Source of the DNA: Ferribacterium limneticum
GTDB taxonomy: Bacteria; Pseudomonadota; Gammaproteobacteria; Burkholderiales; Rhodocyclaceae
NCBI RefSeq assembly: GCF_020510585.1
Contig: NZ_CP075190.1
Location: 3,470,001 to 3,534,000, forward strand
Reading direction: 5' to 3'
Length of the DNA stretch: 64,000 nt
The position numbers were made by a program, and so were the translations under genes. Below the pieces are notes generated by a model. It searched no databases. It was not told the DNA's origin and saw nothing but the letters and a program-made list of their open reading frames with translations. Each line of letters begins with the position of its first letter. Within the stretch, counting starts at the first letter, position 1. Positions 36,422-46,959 of the stretch are shown here, one piece after another.

Positions 36422-37267
36422 TCACTGCAAACGGGCCAGTAGCCGCTGCCACCAACCTCTGGGCGAAGCGAAATCGCCCACCACCTTGATCAGAATAACC
36501 GACACGTTGTCCCGCCCGCCATTGGCATTGGTCATATGCACCAGATGATCCGCCGCCAACGCCAGGTTACTGCTCAGAGTCATCAGGGTCACGGCAATCT
36601 CGTGATCCTCGATCATGTCGTTCAGACCATCGGAACACAGCAACACAATATCCCCTGGACGAACGTCGTAATCATGGACTTCGACCTCAACCTCGGGATC
36701 AACCCCGAGCGCTCTCGTCACCAGATTACGGTTTTCCGCATAGCGCGCCTGTTCGGCTGTGATGATGCCATTATCAAGCTGTTCCTGTAAGAGGGAATGA
36801 TCGCGCGTCAGCTGCTCGAAGCATTCGCCGCGCAAGCGGTACAGGCGCGAATCGCCGACATGCGCAACACTCATCCGATTTTCGTAAAACCACGCCAGAA
36901 CAAGCGTCGTACCCATGCCGGTGTACTGGGAGCAGCTCTGGGCCGCATTGAAGATGGCCAGATTGGCCGCCTTCACTTCATTGACGATATGCGCTTCGAC
37001 AATGGACGCATCGCTTAACCCCCGTCTCAGGACAGCAGGGGAATTGATGACGCCGGCGATATCCTCGGCCAGACGGGTCGTTGCCAGGCCGCTAGCCACC
37101 TCGCCGGCGTTATAGCCTCCCATGCCATCGGCCAGAATAGCCACGCCAAGACCGGCATCGGCATAGATGGCATCTTCGTTATGCGAACGGATCATGCCCG
37201 GATCGGTGCGCATCACCATTTCCAGGGCATCGGCCAGCCTCATTGGGCAAACCGGGTCGAAGAACAT
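36422..37267 (-). CDS. PP2C-family (Stp1-like) Ser/Thr phosphatase
   Basis: Metal-dependent protein phosphatase of about 281 residues. All core motifs are visible: RSHNEDA, LADGMGGYNAG, GMGTTLV, VAHVGDSRLYRL, LLCSDGLNDMI and GGRDNVSVILI. The start is uncertain: ATG at 37267 (MFFDPV) or ATG at 37243 (MRLADA). It probably dephosphorylates proteins recognised by the adjacent FHA protein, by analogy with PP2C-FHA-kinase modules in type VI secretion and other systems. The kinase is missing here. Confidence 0.88.
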   Translation of the reverse strand: MFFDPVCPMRLADALEMVMRTDPGMIRSHNEDAIYADAGLGVAILADGMGGYNAGEVASGLATTRLAEDIAGVINSPAVLRRGLSDASIVEAHIVNEVKAANLAIFNAAQSCSQYTGMGTTLVLAWFYENRMSVAHVGDSRLYRLRGECFEQLTRDHSLLQEQLDNGIITAEQARYAENRNLVTRALGVDPEVEVEVHDYDVRPGDIVLLCSDGLNDMIEDHEIAVTLMTLSSNLALAADHLVHMTNANGGRDNVSVILIKVVGDFASPRGWWQRLLARLQ

Positions 37268-37389
37268 GTGCTCAGGGCCAACTGTTCGACGTACGGCGCC
37301 AGCGGAACAACTCGCATCCCGCGACATTGAGCTCCCCTTCCACGCGCTGCCCCGATCATTCTTCCTCCGTCGATGGCCGTCCCCCAATC

Positions 37390-37407
37390 GTTTTGTGGAC
37401 ACAAAAC
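37390..37407. promoter_or_regulatory. Inverted repeat upstream of the PP2C-FHA run
   Basis: Perfect repeat GTTTTGTG-GA-CACAAAAC in the 178-bp gap between the PP2C start and the stop of the ornithine cyclodeaminase-like gene. It has the form of a dimeric regulator site. No regulator gene is adjacent. Confidence 0.4.
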
Positions 37408-37445
37408 CGTGACATTCTTACCTGTCGCAAGGTTTCGGTCAAACC

Positions 37446-38402
37446 TCATTCCATGTGGATAGTCTGGCCCAAGCCTTTTGCTTCGGCTGCGGCCAATACC
37501 CGCAGCGCCACGGCGAGGTCCTGAATGGCCATCCCCTGCGACTCAAACAGCGTGATCTGCTCTACCGATGTCCGTCCGGCATGGCGCCCGACAATCACCT
37601 CGCCCAGTTCCACCAACTGTCGGGCGTGGATACGGCCTTTCTCCAGCAAAGGCAACAGATCGCCTGCCTCGGCCTGCGCCGTCGGAACAGCATCGACAGT
37701 AATCAGATCACAGCGCCTGACTGCCACCTCGGACAATTCCTGACGAATCAGCGAATTGGAACCGGCAGCATTAATATGGACCCCGGGCTCCAGCCATGTG
37801 GCGTCGAACAAAGGCTGCGCCGCCGTCGTCACCGTCCCGATGACATCACTGCCGCGCACGGTTTCTTCGGCGCTTTCGGCCGGCTCGATAGCGACACCGG
37901 TCGCTTCGCTCAGGCGCCGGCAGAAATCCTGCAGCTTGTCGGCCTTGCGGCTGAACACCTTGACGCGCTCCAGCGGCAGGGCGGCGCAGATTGCCCGGAC
38001 ATGGCCTTCGGCCTGCCAGCCTGATCCAAACACGCCAGCCACGCTCGCGTCAGGCCGCGCCAGCCAGCGAGCCGCAAGGCCGCTCGCCGCGCCAGTTCGA
38101 ATCATGCCCAGATAGTCGGCCTCGATAACGGCCTTGAGACGCCCCGTCGCAGCGTCGAACAAATGGACCAGAAAACGGTTGCCGCTCTTGTTGCTGGTAT
38201 AAGCCTTGTAGCCGATCACGCCTTGCCCCGGGAGGGCACCCTGCAGGATATGCAGCACCGTCTGCGGCAGACGACTGCGCGCCCGCGGCGTATCAATGGC
38301 CAGACCGTTGGCTAGGTCGCGATGCGCCGACTCGACACCCTCGAGCGCCATTTCCACGGTCAACAGGTTTTTTACGTCATTTTCCGAAAGAAACAAGGCC
38401 AC
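37446..38402 (-). CDS. Ornithine cyclodeaminase / mu-crystallin family protein
   Basis: NAD(P)-binding protein of 318 residues in the ornithine cyclodeaminase/mu-crystallin family. It has a Rossmann region with VAGVFGSGWQAEGHV (about residue 121) and the conserved GYKAYTSN and MIRTGAASGLA motifs; the last holds the substrate-binding arginine. Members act as ornithine cyclodeaminases, alanine dehydrogenases or imine reductases, and the exact substrate cannot be read from sequence. It is 9 bp from the upstream terC gene, so likely co-transcribed. Confidence 0.85.
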   Translation of the reverse strand: MALFLSENDVKNLLTVEMALEGVESAHRDLANGLAIDTPRARSRLPQTVLHILQGALPGQGVIGYKAYTSNKSGNRFLVHLFDAATGRLKAVIEADYLGMIRTGAASGLAARWLARPDASVAGVFGSGWQAEGHVRAICAALPLERVKVFSRKADKLQDFCRRLSEATGVAIEPAESAEETVRGSDVIGTVTTAAQPLFDATWLEPGVHINAAGSNSLIRQELSEVAVRRCDLITVDAVPTAQAEAGDLLPLLEKGRIHARQLVELGEVIVGRHAGRTSVEQITLFESQGMAIQDLAVALRVLAAAEAKGLGQTIHME

Positions 38403-38411
38403 GATTTTCCC

Positions 38412-39113
38412 CTATACGATAGTGACGTCCTGGCGGGCGAGAATCCGTTTTTCCAGCCAGCGACCGACGATAACAACCAGTAGCGCACCGACAATTCCGG
38501 CCACCTTGGCCGACCAATCCGGCAACTGCGGCAGGATGGCAGTGACGCCTGGATCGGAAAAAATCATTTGTCCGGCAACGTAGCCGAGTAGCGCAGCGCC
38601 CAACAGAACGATGGATGGGAAACGCTCCATCCAGTGCAGGATCAGCTGGCTCGACCAGACAATCAGCGGAATACTGACGGCCAGCCCAAAAAGTAGCAGC
38701 GCCAGACTGCCATGGGCGGCCCCGGCAACAGCAATCACGTTGTCCAGGCTCATCACGAAATCGGCCACGACGATGGTTTTCACCGCACCCCAAAGATTCG
38801 CCGAAGACTCGATGTCATGTCCCTCCTCGTCCTCGGGCAGCATGAGCTTGACGGCGATCCAGACCAGCAAAACACCACCAACGAGCTTGAGCCACGGCAG
38901 GTTCATGACCAGCGCGGCAAACACCGTGAGCACAACGCGCAGGGTGACGGCGCCAGCCACGCCCCAGAAAATCCCGGCACGGCGCTGTTCGGGGGAAAGA
39001 TTGCGGCAGGCCAGCGCGATGACCACGGCGTTGTCGCCGGAGAGCACGATGTCGATCAGGATGATCTGGCCGACAGCGACCCAGAAAACGGCAGAAGTTA
39101 AATCAAGTTCCAT
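38412..39113 (-). CDS. TerC-family (YjbE-type) membrane protein
   Basis: Integral membrane protein of 233 residues with about seven hydrophobic segments. It has the two TerC aspartate motifs, SGDNAVVIAL in the first helix region and SLDNVIAVAG in the middle. Relatives take part in tellurite resistance and in manganese export or metal loading of exported proteins. No yybP-ykoY-type riboswitch is possible in the short leader, because only about 60 bp and a terminator separate it from sucD. Confidence 0.85.
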   Translation of the reverse strand: MELDLTSAVFWVAVGQIILIDIVLSGDNAVVIALACRNLSPEQRRAGIFWGVAGAVTLRVVLTVFAALVMNLPWLKLVGGVLLVWIAVKLMLPEDEEGHDIESSANLWGAVKTIVVADFVMSLDNVIAVAGAAHGSLALLLFGLAVSIPLIVWSSQLILHWMERFPSIVLLGAALLGYVAGQMIFSDPGVTAILPQLPDWSAKVAGIVGALLVVIVGRWLEKRILARQDVTIV

Positions 39114-39127
39114 AAAAACCAGACGAA

Positions 39128-39156
39128 AAAAAGGCGGACACGCGGCCCGCCTTTTT
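39128..39156. terminator. Bidirectional-type terminator after sucCD
   Basis: Stem AAAAAGGCGG (39128-39137) with CCGCCTTTTT (39147-39156). It has A and T runs on both sides, just past the sucD stop on the minus strand and before terC. Confidence 0.85.
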
Positions 39157-39176
39157 GGTTGAGCTAGGCTCGAATT

Positions 39177-40070
39177 TTACAGCAAGGCCTTGAGCAGCTT
39201 GGCCATTTCGGACGGGTTGCGCGTCACGGTGAAACCACACTCTTCCATGATGGCAAGCTTAGCATCAGCGGTGTCGGCACCGCCGGAGATCAACGCACCG
39301 GCATGACCCATGCGCTTGCCAGCCGGGGCGGTAACACCAGCGATGAAGCCGACGATCGGCTTCTTCATGTTGGCCTTGCACCACTGGGCGGCTTCGGCTT
39401 CGTCAGGACCGCCGATTTCACCGATCATGATGACGGCGTCGGTATCCGGATCGTCGTTGAAAGCCTTCATGACGTCGATGTGCTTCAGACCGTTGATCGG
39501 GTCACCACCGATACCGACGGCAGACGACTGGCCGAGACCGATTTCGGTCAGCTGGCCAACGGCTTCGTAGGTCAGGGTGCCGGAACGCGAAACGACGCCG
39601 ATGCGACCCTTGCGGTGGATGTGACCCGGCATGATGCCGATCTTCACTTCGTCCGGGGTGATCAGGCCGGGGCAGTTCGGGCCGAGCAGCAGGGTCTTCT
39701 TGCCGCCGGCAGCTTCCTTGGCCTTCATCTTGTTGCGCAGGATGAGCATGTCGCGGACAGGGATGCCTTCGGTGATACAGATGGCCAGATCGAGGTCGGC
39801 CTCAACGGCTTCCCAGATCGCAGCGGCTGCACCCGGGGGCGGCACGTAGATGACGGAAACGGTGGCACCGGTTTCGGCTGCGGCTTCCTTGACGGAGGCG
39901 TAGATGGGAATGTTGAAGATCGACTCGCCGGCCTTCTTCGGGTTCACGCCGGCAACGAAGCACTCTTTGCCGTTGGCGTATTCCTGGCACTTTTCCGTAT
40001 GGAACTGGCCGGTCTTGCCGGTGATGCCCTGGGTGATGATGCGGGTATTTTTATTGATGAAAATGGACAT
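39177..40070 (-). CDS. sucD: Succinyl-CoA synthetase alpha subunit
   Basis: TCA-cycle enzyme that couples succinyl-CoA cleavage to nucleoside triphosphate formation. The alpha subunit has 297 residues. It has the N-terminal CoA-binding fold (GITGKTGQFHTEK), the conserved LLGPNCPGLI and VSRSGTLTYEA motifs, and the phosphohistidine in KRMGHAGA. It follows sucC after 11 bp and is closed by a strong terminator, so sucCD form a two-gene operon. Confidence 0.97.
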   Translation of the reverse strand: MSIFINKNTRIITQGITGKTGQFHTEKCQEYANGKECFVAGVNPKKAGESIFNIPIYASVKEAAAETGATVSVIYVPPPGAAAAIWEAVEADLDLAICITEGIPVRDMLILRNKMKAKEAAGGKKTLLLGPNCPGLITPDEVKIGIMPGHIHRKGRIGVVSRSGTLTYEAVGQLTEIGLGQSSAVGIGGDPINGLKHIDVMKAFNDDPDTDAVIMIGEIGGPDEAEAAQWCKANMKKPIVGFIAGVTAPAGKRMGHAGALISGGADTADAKLAIMEECGFTVTRNPSEMAKLLKALL

Positions 40071-40081
40071 TCAATAGCTCC

Positions 40082-41242
<1,161 letters not shown>

Positions 41243-41378
41243 GCGCTTTCCTTGCGTTTAGTTGAGTTGCGAGCAATGAGCAGTGGCCGAAACTTCCCCC
41301 GACCCCACTCGGTTATACCGGCTTGAACTCAAAATCTTACCACAGACGCAAACAATCGCGGCAGCCCGAAATTCATAA

Positions 41379-42737
41379 TTATGGCGTTGATTCCGTGGCC
41401 AGCATCACCTTGCGCAACAAGGGCAGCAACATCGCCGCGGCGAGCAGCAGACTGAGTGCGGCGGCCAGCCAGAAGCCGGCAACGCCAAGTGGCGTTGGCC
41501 AGCGATAACAGAGCCAGGCGCCGCCGAGCAGACCGATACCCCAGAAGCAGAAAATCTGCACCAGCATCGGCACGAAAGTCACCCGATAGGCCCGCAAGGC
41601 GTGGCCGGCAATGGTCTGCAGCGCATCGAAAAACTGATAGATGGCAACATAGATGATCAGGCTAAGGGCCACGGTGCGCAAGGCCGGGTCGTCGGTATAA
41701 GCGGCGACCAGCGGTTCGGCGCTGAGCCAGAGCAGGAGACCGACGGCGGTCGACGAGGCGCCGGCCAGGATCAGCCCGGCGCGGATCGTCACCCTCGCCC
41801 GCGCCCCATCGTGGGCGCCGACCGCCTGACCAACGGCGGCCATGGTGGCGATGCCAAGCGACAGCGGCATCATGTAGATCAGCGCCGACAGGTTGGCGAC
41901 GATGCGATGGCCAGCCACCACCGTCGCCCCGAGCGAGGCGACGAACAGCGCGATCAGCGTGAACGAGGTGATTTCGACCAGATTGGACAAACCCATCGGC
42001 ACCCCAATGCGCAGCAGTTCGCGCCAGGCGGTCCAGTTCGGCAACTGCCAGTCGGAAAATGGCCGATAACGTCGGCCGAGCGGCCCGAAAGCCAGATAGG
42101 CGGCGCCGCTGATGCAGGCCAGCCAGCCGATCAGAATATTGGATAGCGCACAGCCGGCGACGCCGAGCGGTTCACCGAGCCAGCCCTGCAGGGCAAAACC
42201 CCAAGCCAGCAGCGCATGCAGCGCCAAGCTGAACAACCCGATGCCCATCAGCACGCGCGGCTTGCCCAGCGCATTGCAGAAAGCCCAGAACGTCCGGTAG
42301 AACAGTGCCGCCGGCAGGCTCCAGGCGAGCAGGGCGAGATATTGGCGGACCTTGGCTTCGACTGCCGCATCCATGTCCGCCATGCCGAGCACGGCGCCGG
42401 GATGGGTCAGGAACAGGATGCCCGGCACGGCGAGCAATATGGCAAGCCAGAAACCCTGCTGGAGAACACCAGCCACCTCGTCATCGCGCCCGGCGCCATG
42501 CAGGTGGGCGACGACCGGCGACACCGCTTGCAGAATGCCGACCAGCGCGAAGACGACCGAAACGTGGATGCCGCCGCCAATTGCCACGGCGGCCAGATCG
42601 AGCGAGCTGACATGGCCGAGCACGGCAGTGTCGACCACCATCATGCCGATGGAGGACAACTGGGCGATCAGAATGGGGAGGGCGTGGGCAATCAGGCCAC
42701 GCGCGGCGGCGCGAAACATGGGGCCGGATTGTCGCAT
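41379..42737 (-). CDS. MATE-family multidrug/Na+ exporter (NorM-type)
   Basis: Cation-coupled drug exporter of 452 residues with about 12 membrane helices in two halves. It begins with ALPILIAQLSSIGMMVVDTAVLG, the MATE start pattern, with the equivalent second-half motif at GVPMGLSNLVEITSF. The start at 42737 gives MRQSGPM; an internal ATG at 42719 (MFRAAARG) is an alternative. The substrate is unknown. It is divergent from paaK, and a copy of the dispersed element lies 32 bp beyond its start. Confidence 0.87.
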   Translation of the reverse strand: MRQSGPMFRAAARGLIAHALPILIAQLSSIGMMVVDTAVLGHVSSLDLAAVAIGGGIHVSVVFALVGILQAVSPVVAHLHGAGRDDEVAGVLQQGFWLAILLAVPGILFLTHPGAVLGMADMDAAVEAKVRQYLALLAWSLPAALFYRTFWAFCNALGKPRVLMGIGLFSLALHALLAWGFALQGWLGEPLGVAGCALSNILIGWLACISGAAYLAFGPLGRRYRPFSDWQLPNWTAWRELLRIGVPMGLSNLVEITSFTLIALFVASLGATVVAGHRIVANLSALIYMMPLSLGIATMAAVGQAVGAHDGARARVTIRAGLILAGASSTAVGLLLWLSAEPLVAAYTDDPALRTVALSLIIYVAIYQFFDALQTIAGHALRAYRVTFVPMLVQIFCFWGIGLLGGAWLCYRWPTPLGVAGFWLAAALSLLLAAAMLLPLLRKVMLATESTP

Positions 42738-42768
42738 AAGGCGGCCAGCCGGCCCGCTCGCCCGTTCC

Positions 42769-42806
42769 CATGGTCAACCCGAAAAAAGGGCAAAAATTAA
42801 AATCAG
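42769..42806 (+). repeat. Dispersed element, copy 6, MATE/paaK intergenic
   Basis: CATGGTCAACCCGAA at 42769-42783, then AAAAGGGCAAAAATTAAAATC. It sits in the divergent region between the MATE gene and paaK. Confidence 0.7.
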
Positions 42807-42878
42807 GCGCAGTTGATCTGCCTCAACCGCCCACCCCGGCTGCCACTTCAGAATTTACGGTTCCAGAGGGAGAGAACA

Positions 42879-44174
42879 ATGAGCCTGGGCCTGCACGCCA
42901 TAGAAAACGCCAGCCGCGACGAAATCGTCGCCCTGCAAACGGAGCGCCTGAAGTGGACGCTGAACCACGTTTACCACAACGTGCCGTATTACAAAGCCAA
43001 GTTCGACGCCGCCGGCGTCCATCCTGATGACCTCAAATCGCTGGCTGATCTCAGCAAGTTTCCGTTCACCACCAAGCAGGATCTGCGCGACAACTACCCG
43101 TACAACATGTTCGCCGTGCCACGGGAAAAAGTGGCGCGGATTCACGCCTCGAGCGGCACGACCGGCAAGCCGACCGTCGTCGGCTACACCCTGAAGGACA
43201 TCGGCACCTGGGCCGACCTGATCGCCCGCTCAATCTACGCTTCGGGCGGCCGGCCCGGCGATATCGTCCATGTCGCCTACGGCTACGGCCTGTTTACCGG
43301 CGGCCTGGGCGCCCATTACGGCGCCGAGAAGCTCGGCTGCACGGTGATCCCGATGTCCGGCGGGCAGACCGAAAAACAGGTCCAGCTGATCTGCGACTTC
43401 AAGCCGAACATCATCATGGTCACGCCCTCCTACATGCTCAACATCGCCGACGAATTCCGTCGCCAGGGCATCGACCCGCGCAGCACCAACCTGCGCATCG
43501 GCATCCACGGCGCCGAGCCATGGACCGATGCCATGCGCGGCGAGATCGAAAAGGCCTTCGCCATTGACGCCATCGACATCTACGGCCTGTCCGAAGTCAT
43601 CGGCCCGGGCGTCGCCAACGAATGCGCCGAAAGCAAGGACGGCCCGGTCATCTGGGAAGACCATTTCTATCCGGAAATCATCGACCCGGTGACCGGCGAA
43701 GTGCTGCCCGAAGGCAGCCAGGGCGAACTGGTGTTCACCTCGCTGACCAAGGAAGCAATGCCGGTCATCCGCTACCGCACACGCGACCTGACCCGCCTGC
43801 TGGCACCGACCTCGCGCAGCATGCGCCGCATCGGCAAGATCACCGGCCGCTCGGACGACATGCTGATCATCCGCGGCGTCAATGTCTTCCCTTCGCAAAT
43901 CGAGGAACTGATCCTCAAGCAGCCCAAGCTGTCGCCGCATTACGTCATCGAAGTCAGCCGCGATGGCCATCTCGACACAATGAAGGTCAATGTCGAACTG
44001 AAGCGCGAGTTCCAGTTTGCCAGCGGCGCCGAGAAGGAATTCGTGGCGCACGACCTGCAGCACCACATCAAGTCCTACATCGGCATTTCGGCCAAGATCG
44101 ACATCGTCGAAGAAGGCGGCGTCGAGCGTTCGATCGGCAAGGCCCGCCGGGTCATCGACAAGCGGCCGAAGTAG
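42879..44174 (+). CDS. paaK: Phenylacetate-CoA ligase
   Basis: AMP-forming aryl-CoA ligase of 431 residues, the PaaK length, that activates phenylacetate with ATP and CoA as the first step of its breakdown. It shows the ATP loop ASSGTTGKPTVVGYT (about residue 93), the IYGLSEVIGPGVANE motif and the hinge GRSDDMLIIRGVNVFPSQIE. The start at 42879 has a ribosome binding site (GAGGGAGAG). No other paa genes are nearby, so it may serve anaerobic aromatic metabolism or indole-acetate or amino-acid catabolism instead. Confidence 0.93.
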   Translation: MSLGLHAIENASRDEIVALQTERLKWTLNHVYHNVPYYKAKFDAAGVHPDDLKSLADLSKFPFTTKQDLRDNYPYNMFAVPREKVARIHASSGTTGKPTVVGYTLKDIGTWADLIARSIYASGGRPGDIVHVAYGYGLFTGGLGAHYGAEKLGCTVIPMSGGQTEKQVQLICDFKPNIIMVTPSYMLNIADEFRRQGIDPRSTNLRIGIHGAEPWTDAMRGEIEKAFAIDAIDIYGLSEVIGPGVANECAESKDGPVIWEDHFYPEIIDPVTGEVLPEGSQGELVFTSLTKEAMPVIRYRTRDLTRLLAPTSRSMRRIGKITGRSDDMLIIRGVNVFPSQIEELILKQPKLSPHYVIEVSRDGHLDTMKVNVELKREFQFASGAEKEFVAHDLQHHIKSYIGISAKIDIVEEGGVERSIGKARRVIDKRPK

Positions 44175-44184
44175 GGCAGGCAAC

Positions 44185-44210
44185 TGAAACCCCGCAAGCG
44201 CGGGGTTTCA
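44185..44210. terminator. Hairpin terminator between paaK and the FAH gene
   Basis: Perfect 11-bp stem TGAAACCCCGC with GCGGGGTTTCA and a four-base loop, between convergent genes. There is no long U-run. Confidence 0.7.
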
Positions 44211-44214
44211 CGCC

Positions 44215-44916
44215 TTAAACAATGCGGGCGCGCAGCGTTCCAACGCCGTCCACGCCCCCGTCCAGCACATCCCCTCGAACAATCGGCCCAACCCCGGCCG
44301 GCGTGCCGGTGTAGATCAGGTCACCGGCTTCGAGGCGAACCAGCGTCGACAGGTTGGCGACAATCTCCGCCACCTTCCACATCATGGCCGACAGGTCGCC
44401 ATCCTGCCGAGGCTGACCGTTCACCGTCAGCCAGATGCGGCCGGCCGCCGGGTGACCGCACAGCGCCACCGGGCGGATCGCCCCGGCCACGGCCGACTGG
44501 TCGAAACCTTTGCTCATGTCCCAGGGATGGCTCTTTTCCTTGGCTTTCGCCTGCATATCGCGACGCGTCAGGTCGAGGCCGACGGCGTAGCCGAAAATCA
44601 GGCCAATTGCCGCGTCGACCGTCACATTGGCGCCGCCGGCCCCCAGGGCAACAACCATTTCGACCTCGTGATGCAGGTTGTTCGTCTGCGGCGGATAGGC
44701 CACGCTGATTTCGCCCTCGCCGCCGACTACGGCATCGCCCGGCTTGGTGAAGAAAAACGGCGGCTCACGCCCCTCGGCCTGATCGAGCGCGCCCATCTCG
44801 CGGGCGTGGTCGGCATAGTTGCGGCCGACACAAAATATCCGGCGGACCGGAAAGCGCTGCCCGCTCCCGACAACCGGCAAGGTAGCGACTGGATGCGGAG
44901 GAAAGACAAGGCTCAT
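44215..44916 (-). CDS. Fumarylacetoacetate hydrolase (FAH)-family protein
   Basis: Protein of 233 residues in the FAH fold. It has IFCVGRNYADHAREMG near the N-terminus, the metal-binding ExE in HHEVEMVVALG, and the C-terminal GDLIYTGTPAGVGP. Members hydrolyse C-C bonds of acylpyruvates in aromatic or amino-acid catabolism (fumarylpyruvate and acylpyruvate hydrolases); the similarity to the acylpyruvate class is strongest. The ATG at 44916 fits the family start MSLVFPPHPV. Confidence 0.85.
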   Translation of the reverse strand: MSLVFPPHPVATLPVVGSGQRFPVRRIFCVGRNYADHAREMGALDQAEGREPPFFFTKPGDAVVGGEGEISVAYPPQTNNLHHEVEMVVALGAGGANVTVDAAIGLIFGYAVGLDLTRRDMQAKAKEKSHPWDMSKGFDQSAVAGAIRPVALCGHPAAGRIWLTVNGQPRQDGDLSAMMWKVAEIVANLSTLVRLEAGDLIYTGTPAGVGPIVRGDVLDGGVDGVGTLRARIV

Positions 44917-45030
44917 GGGACTGCTCCGTAATCGATAGTCAGGACTGGCAGTGTGCAACATTTCACCCTTGCCCAGCCAGCCCGGTGTTAAAGTTTTAGC
45001 ACCAGAAAATCGATTGGCATAGAACACCGG

Positions 45031-46071
45031 ATGATCGTTTTACGACTGCTGCGCCACGGACTGCTAAGTGCGGCGATATTCTCAGGCTCGGCCAGCGCCG
45101 TCGGACTCGGCGAAATCACCCTCCATTCGCGCATCGGCGAGGCCCTGCGCGCCGACATCCCGGTCATCTCCGGCGGAGAATCCCTCAATGCGGCCTGTTT
45201 CTCTCTCGGCCCCGTTCCCGGCGCCGACTTTCCGGTCATCACCGCCGCCCGGACGCGACTGGTTCGGATCGGCCCGGATTACCGCCTGATCCTCACCGGC
45301 AGCAAGGCTATCGACGAACCGGTCGTCGTCATCAGCCTGCGCGCCGGGTGCGGCATGGATCTGCAACGCGAATACGTGCTGTTGCCAGCACCGCCATTGA
45401 GCACCGCCAACGACATCGAGCCGCCACTGACAGTGGCCAGCCCGGCCCCGCGCGAAATGCCGCGTAGTCGCGCCCCGGCAGAACGTTTCAGCGAACGCTG
45501 GGCGGCCGACAGCGATGCACCCCCGCAGCCGGCAGCCAAACCCCGCCCGCCTCGCACCGCGCCAAACGCAGCGACCAAGCCAAAGAAGCCGCTACCACGC
45601 GAAACGCTGGCTGGAATTGCCAGCGGCAAGGACAGGATTATCCTCGGTGCGGCGCTCGACGACCTGCCGCCGCCCGGCGCCGGCGACCCGCTTGTCCCGG
45701 TCAACGAACTCGACGAGCGCCTGCTCAAGATGGAAACGACGCTGCATCTGCTCAACCAGGAAGTCGACAAGCTGAGCACGGCCGTGACCCTGGGTGCCGA
45801 ATCCCGAGCGGTACGGGAAAAACTGCAGGACATGCAGGCGCAACAGGCAACACCGGGCATCCTGCCCAGTGTCCAAGCCGCCACGCCGCAAGCCCCGGCC
45901 CGCGCCAAGTCCAACTACGATGATTGGCTCGAACTGCTGTTCGGCCTCCTGCTCGGCGGCAGCGTTTCAGCCGGCGTCGCCCATCTGGTTAGCCGCCGGC
46001 ACGACAAATTACACAGCTTCGCTGCCTCGCCGCCGCGCATCGCCAAACCCCGCCGTCCGGCAACGGTTTAA
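45031..46071 (+). CDS. FimV/HubP-like N-terminal domain protein
   Basis: Exported membrane protein of 346 residues. A signal peptide (to about SASA, residue 22) is followed by a FimV-type N-terminal domain with LGEITLHSRIGEALRADIPV, then a proline-rich linker (about 135-210), a coiled-coil stretch (about 230-270) and a C-terminal membrane helix (about 305-325, LLFGLLLGGSVSAGVAHLV). It lacks the long repeat region and LysM of full FimV. It may help anchor or position the pilus machinery. Type IV pilus genes are otherwise limited to the pilin at 30.8 kb. Confidence 0.72.
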   Translation: MIVLRLLRHGLLSAAIFSGSASAVGLGEITLHSRIGEALRADIPVISGGESLNAACFSLGPVPGADFPVITAARTRLVRIGPDYRLILTGSKAIDEPVVVISLRAGCGMDLQREYVLLPAPPLSTANDIEPPLTVASPAPREMPRSRAPAERFSERWAADSDAPPQPAAKPRPPRTAPNAATKPKKPLPRETLAGIASGKDRIILGAALDDLPPPGAGDPLVPVNELDERLLKMETTLHLLNQEVDKLSTAVTLGAESRAVREKLQDMQAQQATPGILPSVQAATPQAPARAKSNYDDWLELLFGLLLGGSVSAGVAHLVSRRHDKLHSFAASPPRIAKPRRPATV

Positions 46072-46131
46072 CCGGATAAACCCGGGCAAGAAGGCATCTC
46101 CTTCTCAAACCACCTCGCCGCTCATGATTGC

Positions 46132-46170
46132 CACGGTCAACCGGAATTTTTGGCCAAATTTGAAATCGGG
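46132..46170 (+). repeat. Dispersed element, copy 7, convergent intergenic
   Basis: CACGGTCAACCGGAA at 46132-46146, then TTTTTGGCCAAATTTGAAATC. This is the cleanest copy, located between the convergent FimV-like and nif3 genes. Confidence 0.8.
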
Positions 46171-46200
46171 TTTTGCCACTTTCGCAAAACCCGGAACCGC

Positions 46201-46947
46201 CTAGACCGGGTTATCCACATCAACGAATTCGCAGCTGATACCAAACTGCTGCGCCAGATGCCCGGCCAGCGCCTGCACCCCGTAGCGCTCGGTGGCATGA
46301 TGCCCGGCCGCCAGATAGGCAACCCCGCTCTCACGGGCCAGGTGCACGGTCTGTTCGGAGATTTCACCGGACATGAAGGCATCGACGCCGAGCGCGATAG
46401 CCTGCTCGAAATAGTCTTGCGCCCCACCTGAGCACCAGGCAATCCGCCGAATCGGCCGCGTGCCGTCACCGATGACCAGCGGTTGCCGCCCGAGAACAGC
46501 CGCCACTTTCGCCACCAGTGCCGCTAGGTCACATGGCTCGGCCAGCCTTCCCAGCCAGGCAATATCCTGCTCGCCGAAACGGCCATCAGCGATCCAGCCG
46601 AGCCGGCTCGCCAACTGGGCGTTGTTGCCGAGCTCCGGGTGCGCATCGAGCGGCAGGTGGTAGGCCAGCAGGTTGATATCGTTGGCCAGCAGCGTCGCCA
46701 GCCGCTTGCGGCGGATGCCGGTGACGCGACCATCCTCGCCTTTCCAGAAATAGCCGTGGTGCACCACGATGGCATCGGCCTGACGGGCGACGGCGGCATC
46801 GAGCAGCGCCTGACTGGCCGTGACGCCGGCCACGATGCGGGTGATCTCCGAACTGCCTTCCACTTGCAGGCCGTTTGGGCAATAATCCCGGAACTTTCCG
46901 GGCATCAACAGCCCGTCCAGATAAGTCAACAATTCTTCACGCTTCAT
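46201..46947 (-). CDS. Nif3-like dinuclear metal center protein
   Basis: YbgI/Nif3-family protein of 248 residues (hexameric, two metals per subunit). It has the histidine-rich metal motifs VVHHGYFW (about residue 65) and [10 protein letters not shown] near the C-terminus, and the conserved NGLQVEG near the start. The family role is unclear; relatives are linked to GTP cyclohydrolase-like folds. The start at 46947 is only 12 bp from the degS start on the other strand. Confidence 0.9.
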   Translation of the reverse strand: MKREELLTYLDGLLMPGKFRDYCPNGLQVEGSSEITRIVAGVTASQALLDAAVARQADAIVVHHGYFWKGEDGRVTGIRRKRLATLLANDINLLAYHLPLDAHPELGNNAQLASRLGWIADGRFGEQDIAWLGRLAEPCDLAALVAKVAAVLGRQPLVIGDGTRPIRRIAWCSGGAQDYFEQAIALGVDAFMSGEISEQTVHLARESGVAYLAAGHHATERYGVQALAGHLAQQFGISCEFVDVDNPV

Positions 46948-46959
46948 CGAGACAATTCC

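Noticed and set aside
38355..38390. Possible element copy at the start of the ornithine cyclodeaminase-like gene
   Set aside because: CACGGTCAAC matches, but the rest differs and the protein start looks normal.
39114..39176. yybP-ykoY manganese riboswitch before terC
   Set aside because: The leader is too short and is occupied by a terminator hairpin.
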